DNA of 64,000 nt from Alisma plantago-aquatica (taxonomy: Eukaryota > Streptophyta > Magnoliopsida > Alismatales > Alismataceae), in assembly GCA_963693085.1 (NCBI GenBank), contig OY856411.1, positions 65,282,001 through 65,346,000 of the forward strand, read 5' to 3'. The position numbers and the translations under genes are program-made. The notes under the pieces were generated by a model. That model saw only the letters and a list, made by a program, of their open reading frames with translations. It did not search any database and was not told where the DNA came from. Below are positions 25,105 through 37,850 of the stretch, piece after piece. Position 1 is the stretch's first letter, and every line of letters begins with the position of its first letter.

Positions 25105-28100
25105 TGTTACAGCCCCAATGTTGGGTTCATAAGGAGAGAAATGTAATTTCTCATTTTAAAGATATTGGAACAAATGATGATATAATTTGTGTTGAATAAA
25201 TGAGTTTCGTTGAAAATAGCCTTGTTGTTTGATTTGTGGGCTTTATTGGCTATTGGGCCCAATAACAAGGATATTCAATCAATTAATGAATAACTGAGAA
25301 TTTGGGATAAGAAAGGGGTGGAAACCTCTAGAAGGAAAATCAAAAGAGGATTTTGTGCCTCTTAGATTCCTTGGGTTCCAAGGAGTCCAAAGTTGCAAAG
25401 AAAAGGCAATAAGAAAAGAAAATATCAATTAAGTATTTCCTTATTAATAAAGAAATTGAAAACATTGATGAAATGTGGAAAATATGTGAAAAAAAGGTAT
25501 AATTGGGTAATCCTTGGTGGAATTTTGTATCCAAAGGATTCCTAATAATAAAAGGAATTCCAATAGGAAAATAGAGGAGAGATAAAGAGAAATCCTTAAA
25601 AAGGGAATTAAAATAAAAGGGAAGTATGATAAATTGACTTTTAAAAGAGGATAAAGGCAAATAGATTTTACCCAATATGGGAATCCGTGCCTTTGGGATT
25701 TTTTGAGGTCCAAGGGACCCAAAATCACAAGATAATCACAAAGGAAAAGGGAATATAATTTAATTTGGAGTAATTAATGAGAAAACTTGGGAGAGAAGGA
25801 AGCCTTCCCATCCATTACTTTTTGTTTCCCAAATTTTGTACAAAGCTAGGCAATAATAAAAGGAACGTTCCCTTAAAATTTGATATAAAAAGAAATTACG
25901 GATTGGGAGTTATGAGTTTTTCCAAGAAATCATTGAATTTGAAATATAAATCGGATAAATAGGAAAATTCCTTTCCTTTGATCTAACGCCAGTAGCGAGG
26001 ACCCTTGGATTCTGATCCAATGGGCCCCATCTATCGTCCACATCCCAGTGGGACGAGGACCCCAGCCATGATAGGGGAAACTTCTCCCCTTGTTTCCGCT
26101 CAACCTGTTACACAAGCACTCATGGGAAGAGTCCCATTGAGTTCGACGAGAGGAGAGGAAGCTTCTAGACCCCGGTTTATTGGGGTTTTACCCTAACTTC
26201 GCGAAGCGCCCAATTGGGCTAGAGGCCGAGTTGTGACTAGGGTTGGGAACCCTAATAGGGACCCTCCATAGCCTAGGGAACCCCTCAATCCCTCGCACCC
26301 TCACGATCAAGAATGGTTGCTCCCTGACTGCTAGATCTCTCTCTCGCTACATTAGACTTGCTCCGGCGAGGAACCGTCGCGGCACCGCCGCGTTGAAAGA
26401 TAGAAGGAGGGAGAAGGACGACGACTGAGAACCATGGGATTGAGGACCACGGTAATCACGGGCGGGATCCAACGCCTCTGAGCCGGCGAGTCTTCTTAGT
26501 CATGTGCGTGGGGGGCGATCGACGCGGATCGTTGATCAACAGACCATCGTGGACCGAGAAGCATCCGACGATCGGCCGAAGACAGGACGCGCGCGCCACC
26601 AGGCTAGTGGAGTCGATCGACACGGAGCGTTCGATCGCTCGGTAGACCCGCGGCGCATCAATCCGACGATCCAGGAAATTCGGTAATTGCTCTCTCTGTC
26701 CAGATAATAGAGAAAAGGGTTTTCTTTTGCAAAATTTGTAGAAATTGCTAGGGATGTCTAATGGAAAGACTTTATACATGAAAAATGATCAGAAAAATAC
26801 AAGGAAAACATTAAAAATGGTTTGGACATCTAAATCTGTATATCTTTGCAAAAGTATATAATTTGATGGGGAAAGTGTTAATTTGTAATTAGAAAACCCT
26901 AATTGATTAATGACTAAGATGGTTTTAGTCTTGCAGTTAGGTTAATTCGAATATGTTTAACCTATTTAATGATTAAGATGGTTGTGAACCTGTTTTGGTG
27001 ATAGAATTGCAAGGTTTAGGGTTTTTAACCTAGTATGTTGATTAATATGTTTAGAAACCCTAGAATAGAGAAAAGAAAATGAAAGGTGATTATAATATGA
27101 AATTATAGTTTCCTTTTTGGTAAAAGATAAAATTAAATCTTTTGATGAAAAGTTAGGGTTTGCAAATGATTTGGTGAAATTAGGGTTTAAAGTAATAAAA
27201 AGGAAATAAAACCCTAATTATGGTTAAAACCCTAAAAAGGGCAAATAACCTAGGAAACAATTTGAATTAATGATAGAGGCGTATAATGATCTTGTCATGG
27301 ATTAAAAGGATAAAAATAGTAGCTTTAATGTAAAAGAAACTTAATGAAATTAATTGATGGTTAATAGTGCCTTTAATATGAAAATAGGGTTATATTTTGT
27401 TAAGATAACCTTAATATTGAAGAATAGATGAGATAAGTAGAGTTAGGGTTTAATATGGTACAAGATGAAGGAAACCCTAATTACAAAGGAAACTATGAAA
27501 ATGGGCTAGAAACCCTAGGAAGTGAGATAGATTTAATAGATCTGATTGACATAAGTAATGAAAGGATATTGTATATTGTTTCAGGATCTTATTGAATGTT
27601 TGCTTGCTTGGATTCTTATTTACATGGATATTTCTATTCAAATCATCAGATTAGGTATGTGGTTAATTATGATTAATCGCATTAGTTTCCCGAGGGTTTC
27701 CCGAATGTTTCCTCACATTGAATGCAATCTAAACAGTTTGGATGTTCATACTTCAATTATAAAGTCACTATGGCTATCACAGTTATATATACATGTGAAT
27801 TCTCGCACCTACATGCCACCCTGATGGAAGATGCCACAAAGGTCAGGCCCAGAAGGGTAGACCGATGGGAACCATGAGAGGTGACCCCAGACACCAAGCT
27901 CGAGAATGAGAAGGTGGTCTATGATGCATGACTATGGAGCACCATGAGAGGTGAATCCCAGGCACCAAGCTCGGGATTGAGAAGGTGGCCTTAAAGTCAA
28001 TGGCAAAAGAGAAACCCTAGAGGGGTATGCCAGGGTTAGGGAAAAAATGGTGGAGAATGACACATTGAAAATGTGAAGAGGCTTGTTAAATAATTTGATT

Positions 28101-28486
28101 GTGATTATTAAATTGTTAGCCGTATGTGCAAACTTTTGGTTGTCCCCACATACCAGTATATTTCGATATACTGACCGACGTTTTGTTTGTCGGTGTTTTA
28201 GGTACAAATGAAAAGAACAAACAGTAAAGTGGCATATGTGGAATTAAATGAGAAGTAACGTACACAGGAGGATTAGTCAGAGTAACATCTTCATGGATAA
28301 AAGTTTAGAAATCCCAGTTTTTCCAAGGGAAGAAAAGTGTTATTTTATACCAGTTTTCAGTTTAGTTGGTAAAGTTTATTAATTATTACTGATTATTTGT
28401 CGAACCTTTGATGCTGTTAATTGAATAACAACTCTGACCTTCGGGTCTCCCTTAATTGGGGGTTACCGGGAGGCAGGGTCGTTACA
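25105..28486 (+). mobile_element. V 3' LTR (3382 bp)
   Basis: Collinear with the 5' LTR apart from point changes and small deletions. Two are notable: six bases removing the TATA box near 26274, and about 21 bases near 27440 (GTAGAGTTAGGG where the 5' copy has an extra TATGAGTAATGGC segment). It ends GTTACA at 28486, followed by the ATAAA duplication. Confidence 0.93.
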
Positions 28487-31400
28487 ATAAAGCTAGAACA
28501 ATTATATAAATAAGGACTCAACCAAAGTTCTATGTTTACCTTAAGCAAGTATACTATACGGCTAGATTACGATTTATTATTCCCTAAGGAAGTGAGCCAT
28601 ACCACTCAAATACAACCTTCGGCTACAAAGCCCAAAACCGGTGCCATACCAAGTCAATGGAAGACTTGGACTCTGTAACCTCACCTCTTCATGGTGAGTG
28701 CATAATATCCAAAACAGGACCGCAGTCTCATGCTTAAGTGGCCTCAGCCACAGGGTCAGCTCCGCAGGCTACCCTTTTCTCTAGCCCACCTTGGTACAGG
28801 TCACGGTGCTAGAATATCTTGAGCCACGTGCCTGTTCACCGTGCTCCTAAGACATGAATGCATTCATGCTCTACATACTGAGCCATGGGAATGTTCACCA
28901 TGCTCTGACATATATTTGAGTCAACAACTGTAGTAGCACTCTATCCCTCCTATTTTCAGCTAGGAGAAACCCCACATATTCAACAATATGCGCTCCGGGT
29001 TAACCCACAGGATAACCTATTTCACCATCACCAGCTACTGACGATGATGGATCTATGGCCAGGGCAAACTACATGAAATATTCATCTATAATTAATTAGT
29101 ATGTTTTAAGTGAATTGTTGTGGCAATCAGGTTATAAAACATAACCAATATTGTGTTACATTGTTACTATTGTCATCACATTGCCATTAACATCATCGTA
29201 TTTCTGTGGGATCTTAATCCCTCATTTCACCACATAAAGCCACTGCCTCTCAAGGCTTTATCATCATGCATCATCATGGGATATAAATCCCTCATCTTAT
29301 ATCAATCCCTCATCTCATTACCAAAGGATAACACCTCAAAAAGTCTTTATCAGGTCACCAGACTTTCTCATCATACTGTGATACATGTTATCTCATCATC
29401 AAGGAACATCATCATTAAGTGCCACACAAAGCACATATATACATCATAAGTATTACCTGGCTATGTCAATTGGTAATACCTATATGGTTAGAATGCATAG
29501 TAGAAAAGATAACTTGATCACCAAAAGTCATACTTTAGAGAACATATCATGACTATCATGTCATTAAGATTTAAGGTGCATACGATTGGAACAACTTCCA
29601 TTATTATAACACATGGAGCATAAAATTCTAGCTGGTAAACAACTCATATTATATTATGTTACCATGCTATGGGTATCCACCATACCCTATAGATCATACG
29701 ACCATGATCAACCATCAAACTTATCGAAGGTTCACCTACCATCATCCTTAGGTAACCATCATACAACTGGTTACAACCTGTCTTATCATATTCCATCATA
29801 GTCAAGGATATGGGCTCAAGATAACAAGACAACGTTATTAGTGTTATCAAGTTAGGGCACAACCCTTACTAGAGGTGTCGTCTACCCTCACCAAAGGGGA
29901 TAACGGGTACATCATAGCCCTCACTAAAAGGATATCGGGTAGGGAATTATCCTCATCCAAGGGTGTAGGACACTACAAAACTCTAGGGAGCCAAGTCTCC
30001 TATCAGTCACCAACCATATCGGACAGCCATCATATCGGGTAACACATGTCAAGATGATATCGGGCAACACACACCATGTTGGCCAAGACTAGATTTAGGG
30101 TTTCCATGTCGCCCAACCTCATATCAGTCAATCACCAACTCTATCACCCAAGGTACATCCCTATCGACCAAAGCATCACGTCGGGAAACCAAGGTTAGGG
30201 TTTCTCCTATCGATCAAAGCATCAACCTGTCAACCAAGAAACAACATCATGGGTAGCACACCATATCACCAAAGAAACCATATCACCCCAACTAGTGTTA
30301 GGCTCCCTATAGCCCAAGGCACATCCCTGTCGGCCAACCAAGCTGTCCATCCTCATATTGACTAAGTTCTAGAGCTCACCTCACAACTCAAGGAAGGAGG
30401 GGTTTTGCTCAGCACTTAATCATCAAGGCCTGACCTGTCCATGTCGCCCAATGTATCAAAAGACCATATCAGGCAAACACCATATCGGCCAAGAAAATAT
30501 CACCCAACAAAATCTTGGGTAGAATCTCATATCGGTCAAAGGCATCTACAAGACACTCATCAGCATATCGTCCATACTCAACCCTAGAAGAGGGATATCG
30601 AGTAAGAGTCTAAAAGGCCATATTGGTTTGGTCATCTTCAACCTCAAAACTACCACCATGAAACCCTTAAAGATCAAGAGAGTTGGCTCACCTCTCAACA
30701 ACTAAGTGAGAGGGGTTTTGCACAACCTCTATAATATATCGGGTAACAAGATGGATCATCACATATTATAACCAACAAGGTCTAGGGAACATACTAGAGC
30801 AAAAACATCACTAACAAGATATGCATGGCCGATCAAGATAGTATATAACAAAGCTACATAAAAAGGATGTAGTATATTTAGGGTTAGGAGTTATGTAACC
30901 CACCTCAATCACACTCCTCAAGCTCTAAAGCTCCATGCTCCAAGCTCCAAGGCACCACCTTCGGACACCTCAAGAAGAGAAGAACAACTCATAACCAACA
31001 TGGTAAAAAAATAAGCAAGGAGGAGGAGGTGCCAAGGAATGGGAGAAGGATACTCACCTCAAGAGAAGAAAAGGAGTAAGGTAGCAAGGGATATCGGCCA
31101 AAGAACCAGCTATATCGGCCACCACTTCCTCTTCTCCACTCCTAGCTCAGCAACCAAAGGAAAGAGAGAAACTAAGGGTACTAAAGAGGCCTAACAAGCA
31201 AGGAGGGTTGCTTATATACTAAGGGGTGAAAGGAGATAGAAAGACAAGGTGGCACCCGACCCCAACAAACTTATCCTCGGGTCATGCCACATGCTAACAC
31301 CCCCAAAACCACATGTCCACGACTTGCCTCCCACTTAGCAAAGCAACTTCTACTTGTCCAAAGATGGTGACACAAACGAGGCTTGGTGGAGGGTATGTGT

Positions 31401-31809
31401 TGCCCAACATGGCAACCCGACACACCATGGCCGATACACATCTTGCCCAATACAACCAAGCACTCCTACTGGCCGATACACTAGGGTCCAGCCTGATATC
31501 AAGCACCAACAAGTCTCAACAAGGCTCAACACAACTCAACAAGGCTCAACAAAGCCCAAGGCTACTCAAGAAAAGAGCCCAACCCATCTTTTCAACCCTA
31601 GAGGATACAAGGAGAGAGAAAGACATCTCTCAAGATGACAAACTTGCACATCAACCCTAGAACTTGGGTAATTTGCAAGTTGCACCTCAATCTCTCAACA
31701 AAGAACAAGCAAACCCTAATCACAACTTCAGGTGATTAGCAAGCATCTAAACATCATGTTTAGCTAAAGCAAATAGGGTAAGCCTAAAATGAGGGTCATG
31801 GTCCTTACA
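28487..31809 (-). mobile_element. Tekay-type LTR shared by W and X, proximal part
   Basis: On the minus strand this LTR begins TGTAAGGACCATGACCC at 31809, right after the end of the X polyprotein, and runs down to the V insertion at 28487, then continues at 17318-16568. Without V it is about 4.07 kb. It has a TATATAAG box (31218-31211, minus) and many TATCGGCC/TATCGGGC words (29880-30760, 31090-31120). For X it is the 3' LTR. Because Gag-like sequence of W follows its other end almost at once, it also serves as W's 5' LTR. Confidence 0.85.
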
Positions 31810-31821
31810 AGCCATAAACCT

Positions 31822-32464
31822 CTAACAAAGGATTTTGTCCATGAAAACCGAAGAGAAAAGTGAGGGATATTTCCTCATCATCTCTTCCTCAAGCTCCCAC
31901 GTGGCTTCCTCAACGCTACGATGATGCCAAAGAACCTTCATAAGGACTAGGTACTTCCACTTCAACTTCTTCACTCCTATGTCAAGGATCATCACTGGAC
32001 ATTCCTCGTAGGTCACATCTTCATCAAGTTCAACTTCAACTAGTTGTATTATTGTCTCTGTTCCTGGGCAACTTTTCTTCAGCATACTGACATGGAACAA
32101 TGGATGCAACCTGTGAAACTTTGGTGGTAGTACCAACTTGTAAGCCACTTTGCCAACATGTGCTGTCACCGGATATGGTCCCATATGCCTGGGAGCCAAT
32201 TTGCCTTTTTGTCCAAACCTCAGCACACCTTTCCACAGAGAGAACTTGAGATACACCTTGTCTTCCTCATGGAACTTTAGAGGTCGTTGATGATTATCTG
32301 TGTATGACTTCTGTCTGTCTTGTGTTTCTTTCAACTGTTCCGTATCGCTTTGATCTTCTTTGTCGTCTGCTGCACTAACTGCGGACCAAAAGCTGATATT
32401 CCCCAGACTCATACCAACATAAAGGAGATCTTCACTTTCTACCATATAAAGCCTCATAAGGTGC
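31822..32464 (-). pseudogene. X integrase C-terminal part with chromodomain-like tail
   Basis: A 211-residue open stretch (32457-31822). Its first 40 or so residues are out of frame: the expected EALYGRK motif can be read in a neighbouring frame with stops. The rest is good family sequence: QKSYTDNHQRPLKF, then a GPY-type module (HMGPYPVTAHVGKVAYKL ... FHVSMLKK), then a chromodomain-like tail with ECPVMILDIGVKKLKWK, KVLWHH and EEATWELEEEM ending YPSLF. In chromoviruses this tail steers integration towards particular chromatin. The upstream half of integrase lies beyond the solo LTR at 36781. The stop is just before the purine-rich GTTAGAGG and the LTR. Confidence 0.9.
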
Positions 32465-35400
32465 TGAAACGACCGTTATCAAACCAACAAACAATTCGTT
32501 ACAATTAAGCATTTATAAACTAAGTAGAGGTTCTTTTTATATTAACAGACAGGATAAGTCAATGTATGAACAGAATGAGATAATCTCCTTTCTTAAGGAG
32601 AACATTACTTCTACCCATGGTAGAGTAATAAATTAGCTATCTTCTTTGCAAGGAATGTAAATAAACATAAATAACATCTATCAACTAAGATGTATAACTA
32701 AATTGCACATCAATCAATGTTTTCCATATTCGATCCTTAAATAGATATGCTACACAAGTGATTACATTTTTCAATCACACTTATGCCCTGAGGAGATGAG
32801 GTATACCTCTCATCTCCAAACGACCACTGTGAAGTCACAATCGGTACCATACAAGGTCAATGGAAGAGCCATATGCCATGACCTCCCTTGTCTTGGTCAG
32901 TACGAGACCACAGGCAGGACATCTCATGTCACTACTAAATAGCTTTCTAGGGTATTATGACAACTTTGCTATAGATCTATAGCGGCGGCTGCACTCTCTT
33001 CGACATAAAGAGATCTCGTGTTTATCTCACATCGATCCAACATTCATCATCATCGGGAGATTCGTGATACATCCATCCCGACATATATAATGAAGGATTG
33101 AGAGATTTCATGTTTATCTCACATCAATTCCACATTAGGTCATAGGGATATTCGTGCCCATCACCCCCGCATATTAAAAAATATGCCCTCCGGGTTATGC
33201 CGTGGAGAAAACCATTTCACCATTCAGCAAATCCTGATGCTGATGTATCTATGGTTAGGGCACTACATCATGAGATTCCACTTGGTTAATTAGGTGCATT
33301 ATAGTATTCTTTTTGCATCAAACATGTTATAAGCATCCATTATAAACAATTTGTACAATGAAATGTGTAAGACATCTATCGAGTACTTTTCAGATCTTTA
33401 GAACACATATAACATTTAGGTTTTCAATCCCTTTTCTCATTACTGGGAGTTCTCATCCCTTCTCATTATTGTGGTTACTAGATCTGGGTATTCAAACCCT
33501 TAGATCATCACATATCATTATTATTTCTATAACAGATAATCATTATCTCTAGGTCCTTAGACTAAGGTATTCATTTTACTTGTTATACAAGTATTCCATA
33601 TAGCTCACAAGGCCATTACACATCTTGTTACCTCTCACAAGGCAACAACTTATTCATATGGCTCACAAAGACAGTGCACATCTTGTCACCTCTCACTAGG
33701 CAACAACTTGTTCATATGGCTCACAAGGACATTACACATCTTGTCACTTCTCACTAGGCAACAACTTGTCCATATGTCTCACAAGGCCATTACACATCTT
33801 GTCACCTCTCACTAGGAAAAAAATTATTCATATGGATCACAAGGCCATTACACATCTTGTCACCTCTCACTAGGCAATAACTTATTCATATGGCTCACAA
33901 GGCCATTACACATCTTGTCACCTCTTCCTAGGAAACAAGTTATTTATATTATTAATCCAAACCCTAATTCATTGCTCCACCCATCTAGGAGCATACATTG
34001 ATATCATAAGTATTCAATCATACTTATTTATTCTCATCATTTATCACTAAATAATTATCAACACAAAATATGAGTTTCTCTCTCATCTTCTTTAAGATAT
34101 TAATTATATCATACTTTATTATCTTGGATTAGCCTTTTCTCAAGGTATGTTAGCCCACACTTATCAAAGTACATTAAACTCATTACCTCTCAATGTAACA
34201 ATTAACAAAACACACTTCATGTGTTACTCATCCAAGTATATCAGATTTGAGGTGCATCAAGGTGTATCAACCTTGAGATGATGGATATGATATTTATCAT
34301 GCTATGATGTATCACTTCCCTCATCACTTTTAACTTAAGTTCATCAACTTATCTTGTATTAGGGTATTTACCATCCTAATACTTTATGCACTAACTTGTC
34401 AAATTTATTTTGTAATTCATTGGCCATAAGTCACACACTTGAATTATCCAACTATCATCAAGTGATATGGACTCATATCAGGTTAAGACATTGTTGATAT
34501 AGGATTGACCATTATCAATCACTTTAGGTGTTTCACTTATCAAGTTATTAGCCACACCATTACTTAGTGTTACCCTTATCACTCCTAAGAGTGTCTTTCC
34601 CTCACCTTTACAAGGTGTATAGGGTTGAATCATGCATGTCAAGTTGAACACATGAAGTGGGTTAGGTTTATATTGATCTAGGCATCATCATATCCCTCAT
34701 ACCCTACCCATTAAGGTATCAACCTTACAATTCATATGGTGTATCAACTTTACCCTTCCTGGGTGTAACATCCTCACCTCACTTGAAGATATTGGTCACA
34801 CCCTAGTTTTGTGTATTGGCCATCACATGTACTTGGGCACTAACCACCTTGCCACTCTTGTCATCTAGTGTATTGGGTTACCTTCCATCTCATTTTAGAG
34901 ATAGGTTTTCAACACCGTATCATCCGAAAAGGTGTATGCTTAACCCAATATCAGTATAAAGGTGTATACTTGCTACCCATATCACCTAGAGGTGTATGTG
35001 TGCTTCCATATCACTTTGAGGTGTGTGTGTCTCACACCATAATAGGTAGAGAGGGGTGTGTGTGCTTCACACCATATAGGGCAGAGAGGGGTGTGTGTGC
35101 TTCACACCATATCGGGCAGAGAGCTGTGTGTGTGATTCACACCATATCGGGTAGAGAGGTGTCTGCTTATGTGCTTGAACCCGATATCACTTTATAAAGT
35201 GATACCATTTTTTTCAAGCTCTAGACCTTTGTTCTAACTATTATTGTTCATTGAAATAGGTCTAAGAAACTACTAGAACTCATAATGTCATCTATTATTT
35301 TAGAAAATTTCATAATAAAAAGTAGTTCATTAAGTATAGCAATTTAGGTGATGAATAATAACATGATAGGGTTCAGGTTATATAACCCGCCTTAAGAACA

Positions 35401-36780
35401 ACTTCAAAGCTCCAAAGCTCCATGTTCCTAAGGTTGAAGATGACTTATCAAAGTCCAAGTCTCGTTCACAACTCCTTCATATAAAAGTAATCACCATGGA
35501 AAAGCAATTGGTGAAGAAGAAAAGAAAGGAAGATCATCATGGCCTCACCTTAGGGTTAAGTATTGAGCTCAGTATTTCTACTTAGAACCTTGCACAATAC
35601 CTCACTACCCATGCACGATATGCCATCACTTGTGGATGATATCCCCCCTCACTTGTGGCCAGAAATACTCCACTATGGCCAATATCAACTTGCTATGGAC
35701 AATATCACTTGCTATGGCCGATATAACTTTCTATGGATGATACCCAAGGCCTATGCATGATACCTCATCACCTATGCACTAAAACAAGTATCCATGCATG
35801 ATATATAAGATCAAGGTTCTGGTAGGACTCGAAAAATTTCACTAAGGGGTGAAAGAAGGGGTATATATACTTGTTGTTCATGAAGAAGTGTGAAAATGAG
35901 GTGTCAACAATTTGAGTTACTAGGTGCCACGTGTCCATGCATGGGTGACACGTGTACATGCATGCATTAAAATTTATATTGACATGAAGAACACTTGAGG
36001 ATAATATAGAGATGAATTTTCATCCATTACTTATCCCTTTGAATAAGATATATCAACAAAATCATCACTTTATTCACAACCTGATACAACTTTTCTAAGG
36101 AAGTTGTAAACCAATACACTTCACATCCTTGAGGTGATTTGTACATCTTGGGCTTTATCAAGAGTACAAAAAATGATATGGGACTCCTCCTATGGCTCCT
36201 TGGCCTATAGGCACTCATATATAAGCTTTTCAACTTGATACAACTCAAGTTAATGTTTCATATTCAACCCTTTTCTTGGCCATTTCATCACCAAGATTAC
36301 CTTCACTCATAATTGATTCAAACATGGTGTATCACTATTTTTATCTCCTCTAAATGATACATAGAGGAAGTAGGAACACTCTAGAGGAAATAATTTTCAT
36401 GTTAACCCTATGTTTTGGGTAAATTACAATTTGTACCAAAATTGGTGCATAAGGTACCAACATTATTCAAACAAGTGCAAACTTGGCATTTAGGCTTTCT
36501 ATAAGCCATCACTTAGCATCATTCTCTCTATTATGATGTTAAAAAACTTAAGGAACATTCAACATGTGACATTTTTCAATAAAGCCCCTCATCTTGGTTA
36601 AATTGTACTTCGGTCCAAAATAAAGGAACATTGCTCAAACAACATTCAATCAGGACCAAACTTGGAACATGAGTGTGTCACATGATAACAAACACCATAG
36701 AGGATTATATTAAAGTTCTAAGAAACTTTATTAGCCAAAACAAATAGGGTTACCTCATAACCCAGGTCAGGGTCATTACA
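32465..36780 (-). mobile_element. Solo LTR of the Z family (4316 bp) inside X integrase
   Basis: On the minus strand it starts TGTAATGACCCTGACC and ends GGTCGTTTCA; on the plus strand it is TG...CA. It is flanked by perfect 5-bp duplications GGTGC (32460-32464 and 36781-36785). There is no primer site, interior or partner LTR, so it is the product of LTR-LTR recombination after insertion. It is the inverted counterpart of 9426-14243. It contains the 58-bp minisatellite (about 33600-33945), the CACAC array (about 34930-35175), a TATATATA box (35862-35869) and GGCCGATAT-type words (35630-35740). It lacks 496 bp present in the Z LTR. Confidence 0.95.
33600..33945. repeat. 58-bp minisatellite in the solo LTR, at least six copies
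   Basis: Units of the type CATATGGCTCACAAGGCCAT ... CACCTCTCACTAGGCAACAA with phase points at 33603, 33661, 33719, 33777, 33835 and 33893. It is the inverted version of the array at 12267-12575, with at least one more unit. Confidence 0.92.
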
Positions 36781-37850
36781 GGTGCGATGTCGATACTTCG
36801 TTGGCAACTGTTGTTGTAGGCGAACTCTATCAAACTAAGATGCACGTCCCAACTACCTAGGAACTACAAAACACAAGCTCTAAGAAGATCCTCCTAAATC
36901 TAAATAGTCCTTTCAGACTTTCCATATGTCTGTGGGTGGAAATCGATAGTGGACATCAACTGCATTCCCAAAGCTTTGTGCAACTGTTCCCAAAAACAAC
37001 TCATGAACTGGGGACCTCTGTCAGAAACTATTGTTGCTGGCACTCCATGCAAACACACTATCTCATCCACATACACCTGAGCAAGCTTCTCCACCGTATA
37101 TGTCATATTTACAGGTATGAAATGGGTGGACTTCATCAATCTGTCCACTATCACCCAAATTGAATCATGATTTCTAGCTGTCCTCGGAAGACCAACTATG
37201 AAATCCATGGTTACATGATCCCATTTCCATTGCGGTATCGGCATGGTCTGTAATGTACCAACTGGCTTCTAATGTTCTTCTTTAACTTGTTGACATACCA
37301 CACACTTTTCTATGTACTCAGCCACATCTCTCTTCAAACCTGGCCACCAACATAAATCATTCAGATTATGATACATCTTAGTGACACCTGGATGCATAGC
37401 ATACATCGATGTGTGTGCTTCCTCAAGCACTAACTTCCTTAAAATTTTGGCATCAGGAACCATCATCCTATTATGATAACATACTAGTTCATCCTCAGAC
37501 TCATGGAAGCCATCACACTTCTCGCTACCAAACTCTGATCTAATATGTTGCATTGCAGCATCTGCCTGTTGTGCTTCTTTGATTTGCTGCCTCAACGTAG
37601 ACTTCACTTGTATCCGTGCTAGCAGTCCTGCCAACAAGGAAACTTCTAGATTTACGTTCATCTGTCTCAGAGATACAAACATATCTCGTTTATGGCATAT
37701 CAAGGAACTCAACTGTCCTTTCTTTGTGGAAGGTGATGATGACTTTCTACTAAGGGTATCAGCTACCACATTCACCTTACCAGGATGATACTCGATGGTG
37801 CATGCATAATCACTAATCAAATCCATCCAGTGTTGTTGTCGCATATTCAT
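36781..37850 (-). pseudogene. X RNase H end and integrase (zinc domain and catalytic core)
   Basis: The 37850-37269 frame holds the end of RNase H (YHPGKVNVVADTLSRK), then the integrase zinc domain with its H-H-C-C pattern (HTSMYAMHPGVTKMYH ... CVVCQQV). After a short break, 37244-36900 holds the catalytic core: TMDFIVGLPRT with the first Asp, IVSDRGPQF with the second Asp and the FHPQTYGKSE region with the Glu, so the D,D,E residues are still visible. A stop follows GKSERTI, and related sequence continues to 36781 where the solo LTR cuts in. The continuation is at 32464. Confidence 0.9.

Larger units (their letters stand above)
17319..28486 (+). mobile_element. Element V: complete non-coding LTR retrotransposon (LARD type), 11.2 kb
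   Basis: Two long direct repeats (17319-20730, 3412 bp; 25105-28486, 3382 bp) start TGTTACA and end TTACA, and the whole is flanked by the 5-bp duplication ATAAA. An initiator-Met-type primer site follows the 5' LTR and a purine tract precedes the 3' LTR. Only 4.4 kb lies between the LTRs and it encodes nothing intact; a fossil of a chromodomain-type integrase tail near 24830-25090 shows descent from a gypsy chromovirus. It could move only with proteins supplied by a relative. The LTRs differ by roughly 3% in the stretches compared by eye, so the insertion is fairly recent. Confidence 0.93.

Noticed and set aside
31271..31660. Several overlapping frames in the shared LTR
   Set aside because: Non-coding LTR text; frames overlap on both strands and contain CAACAAGGCT repeats.
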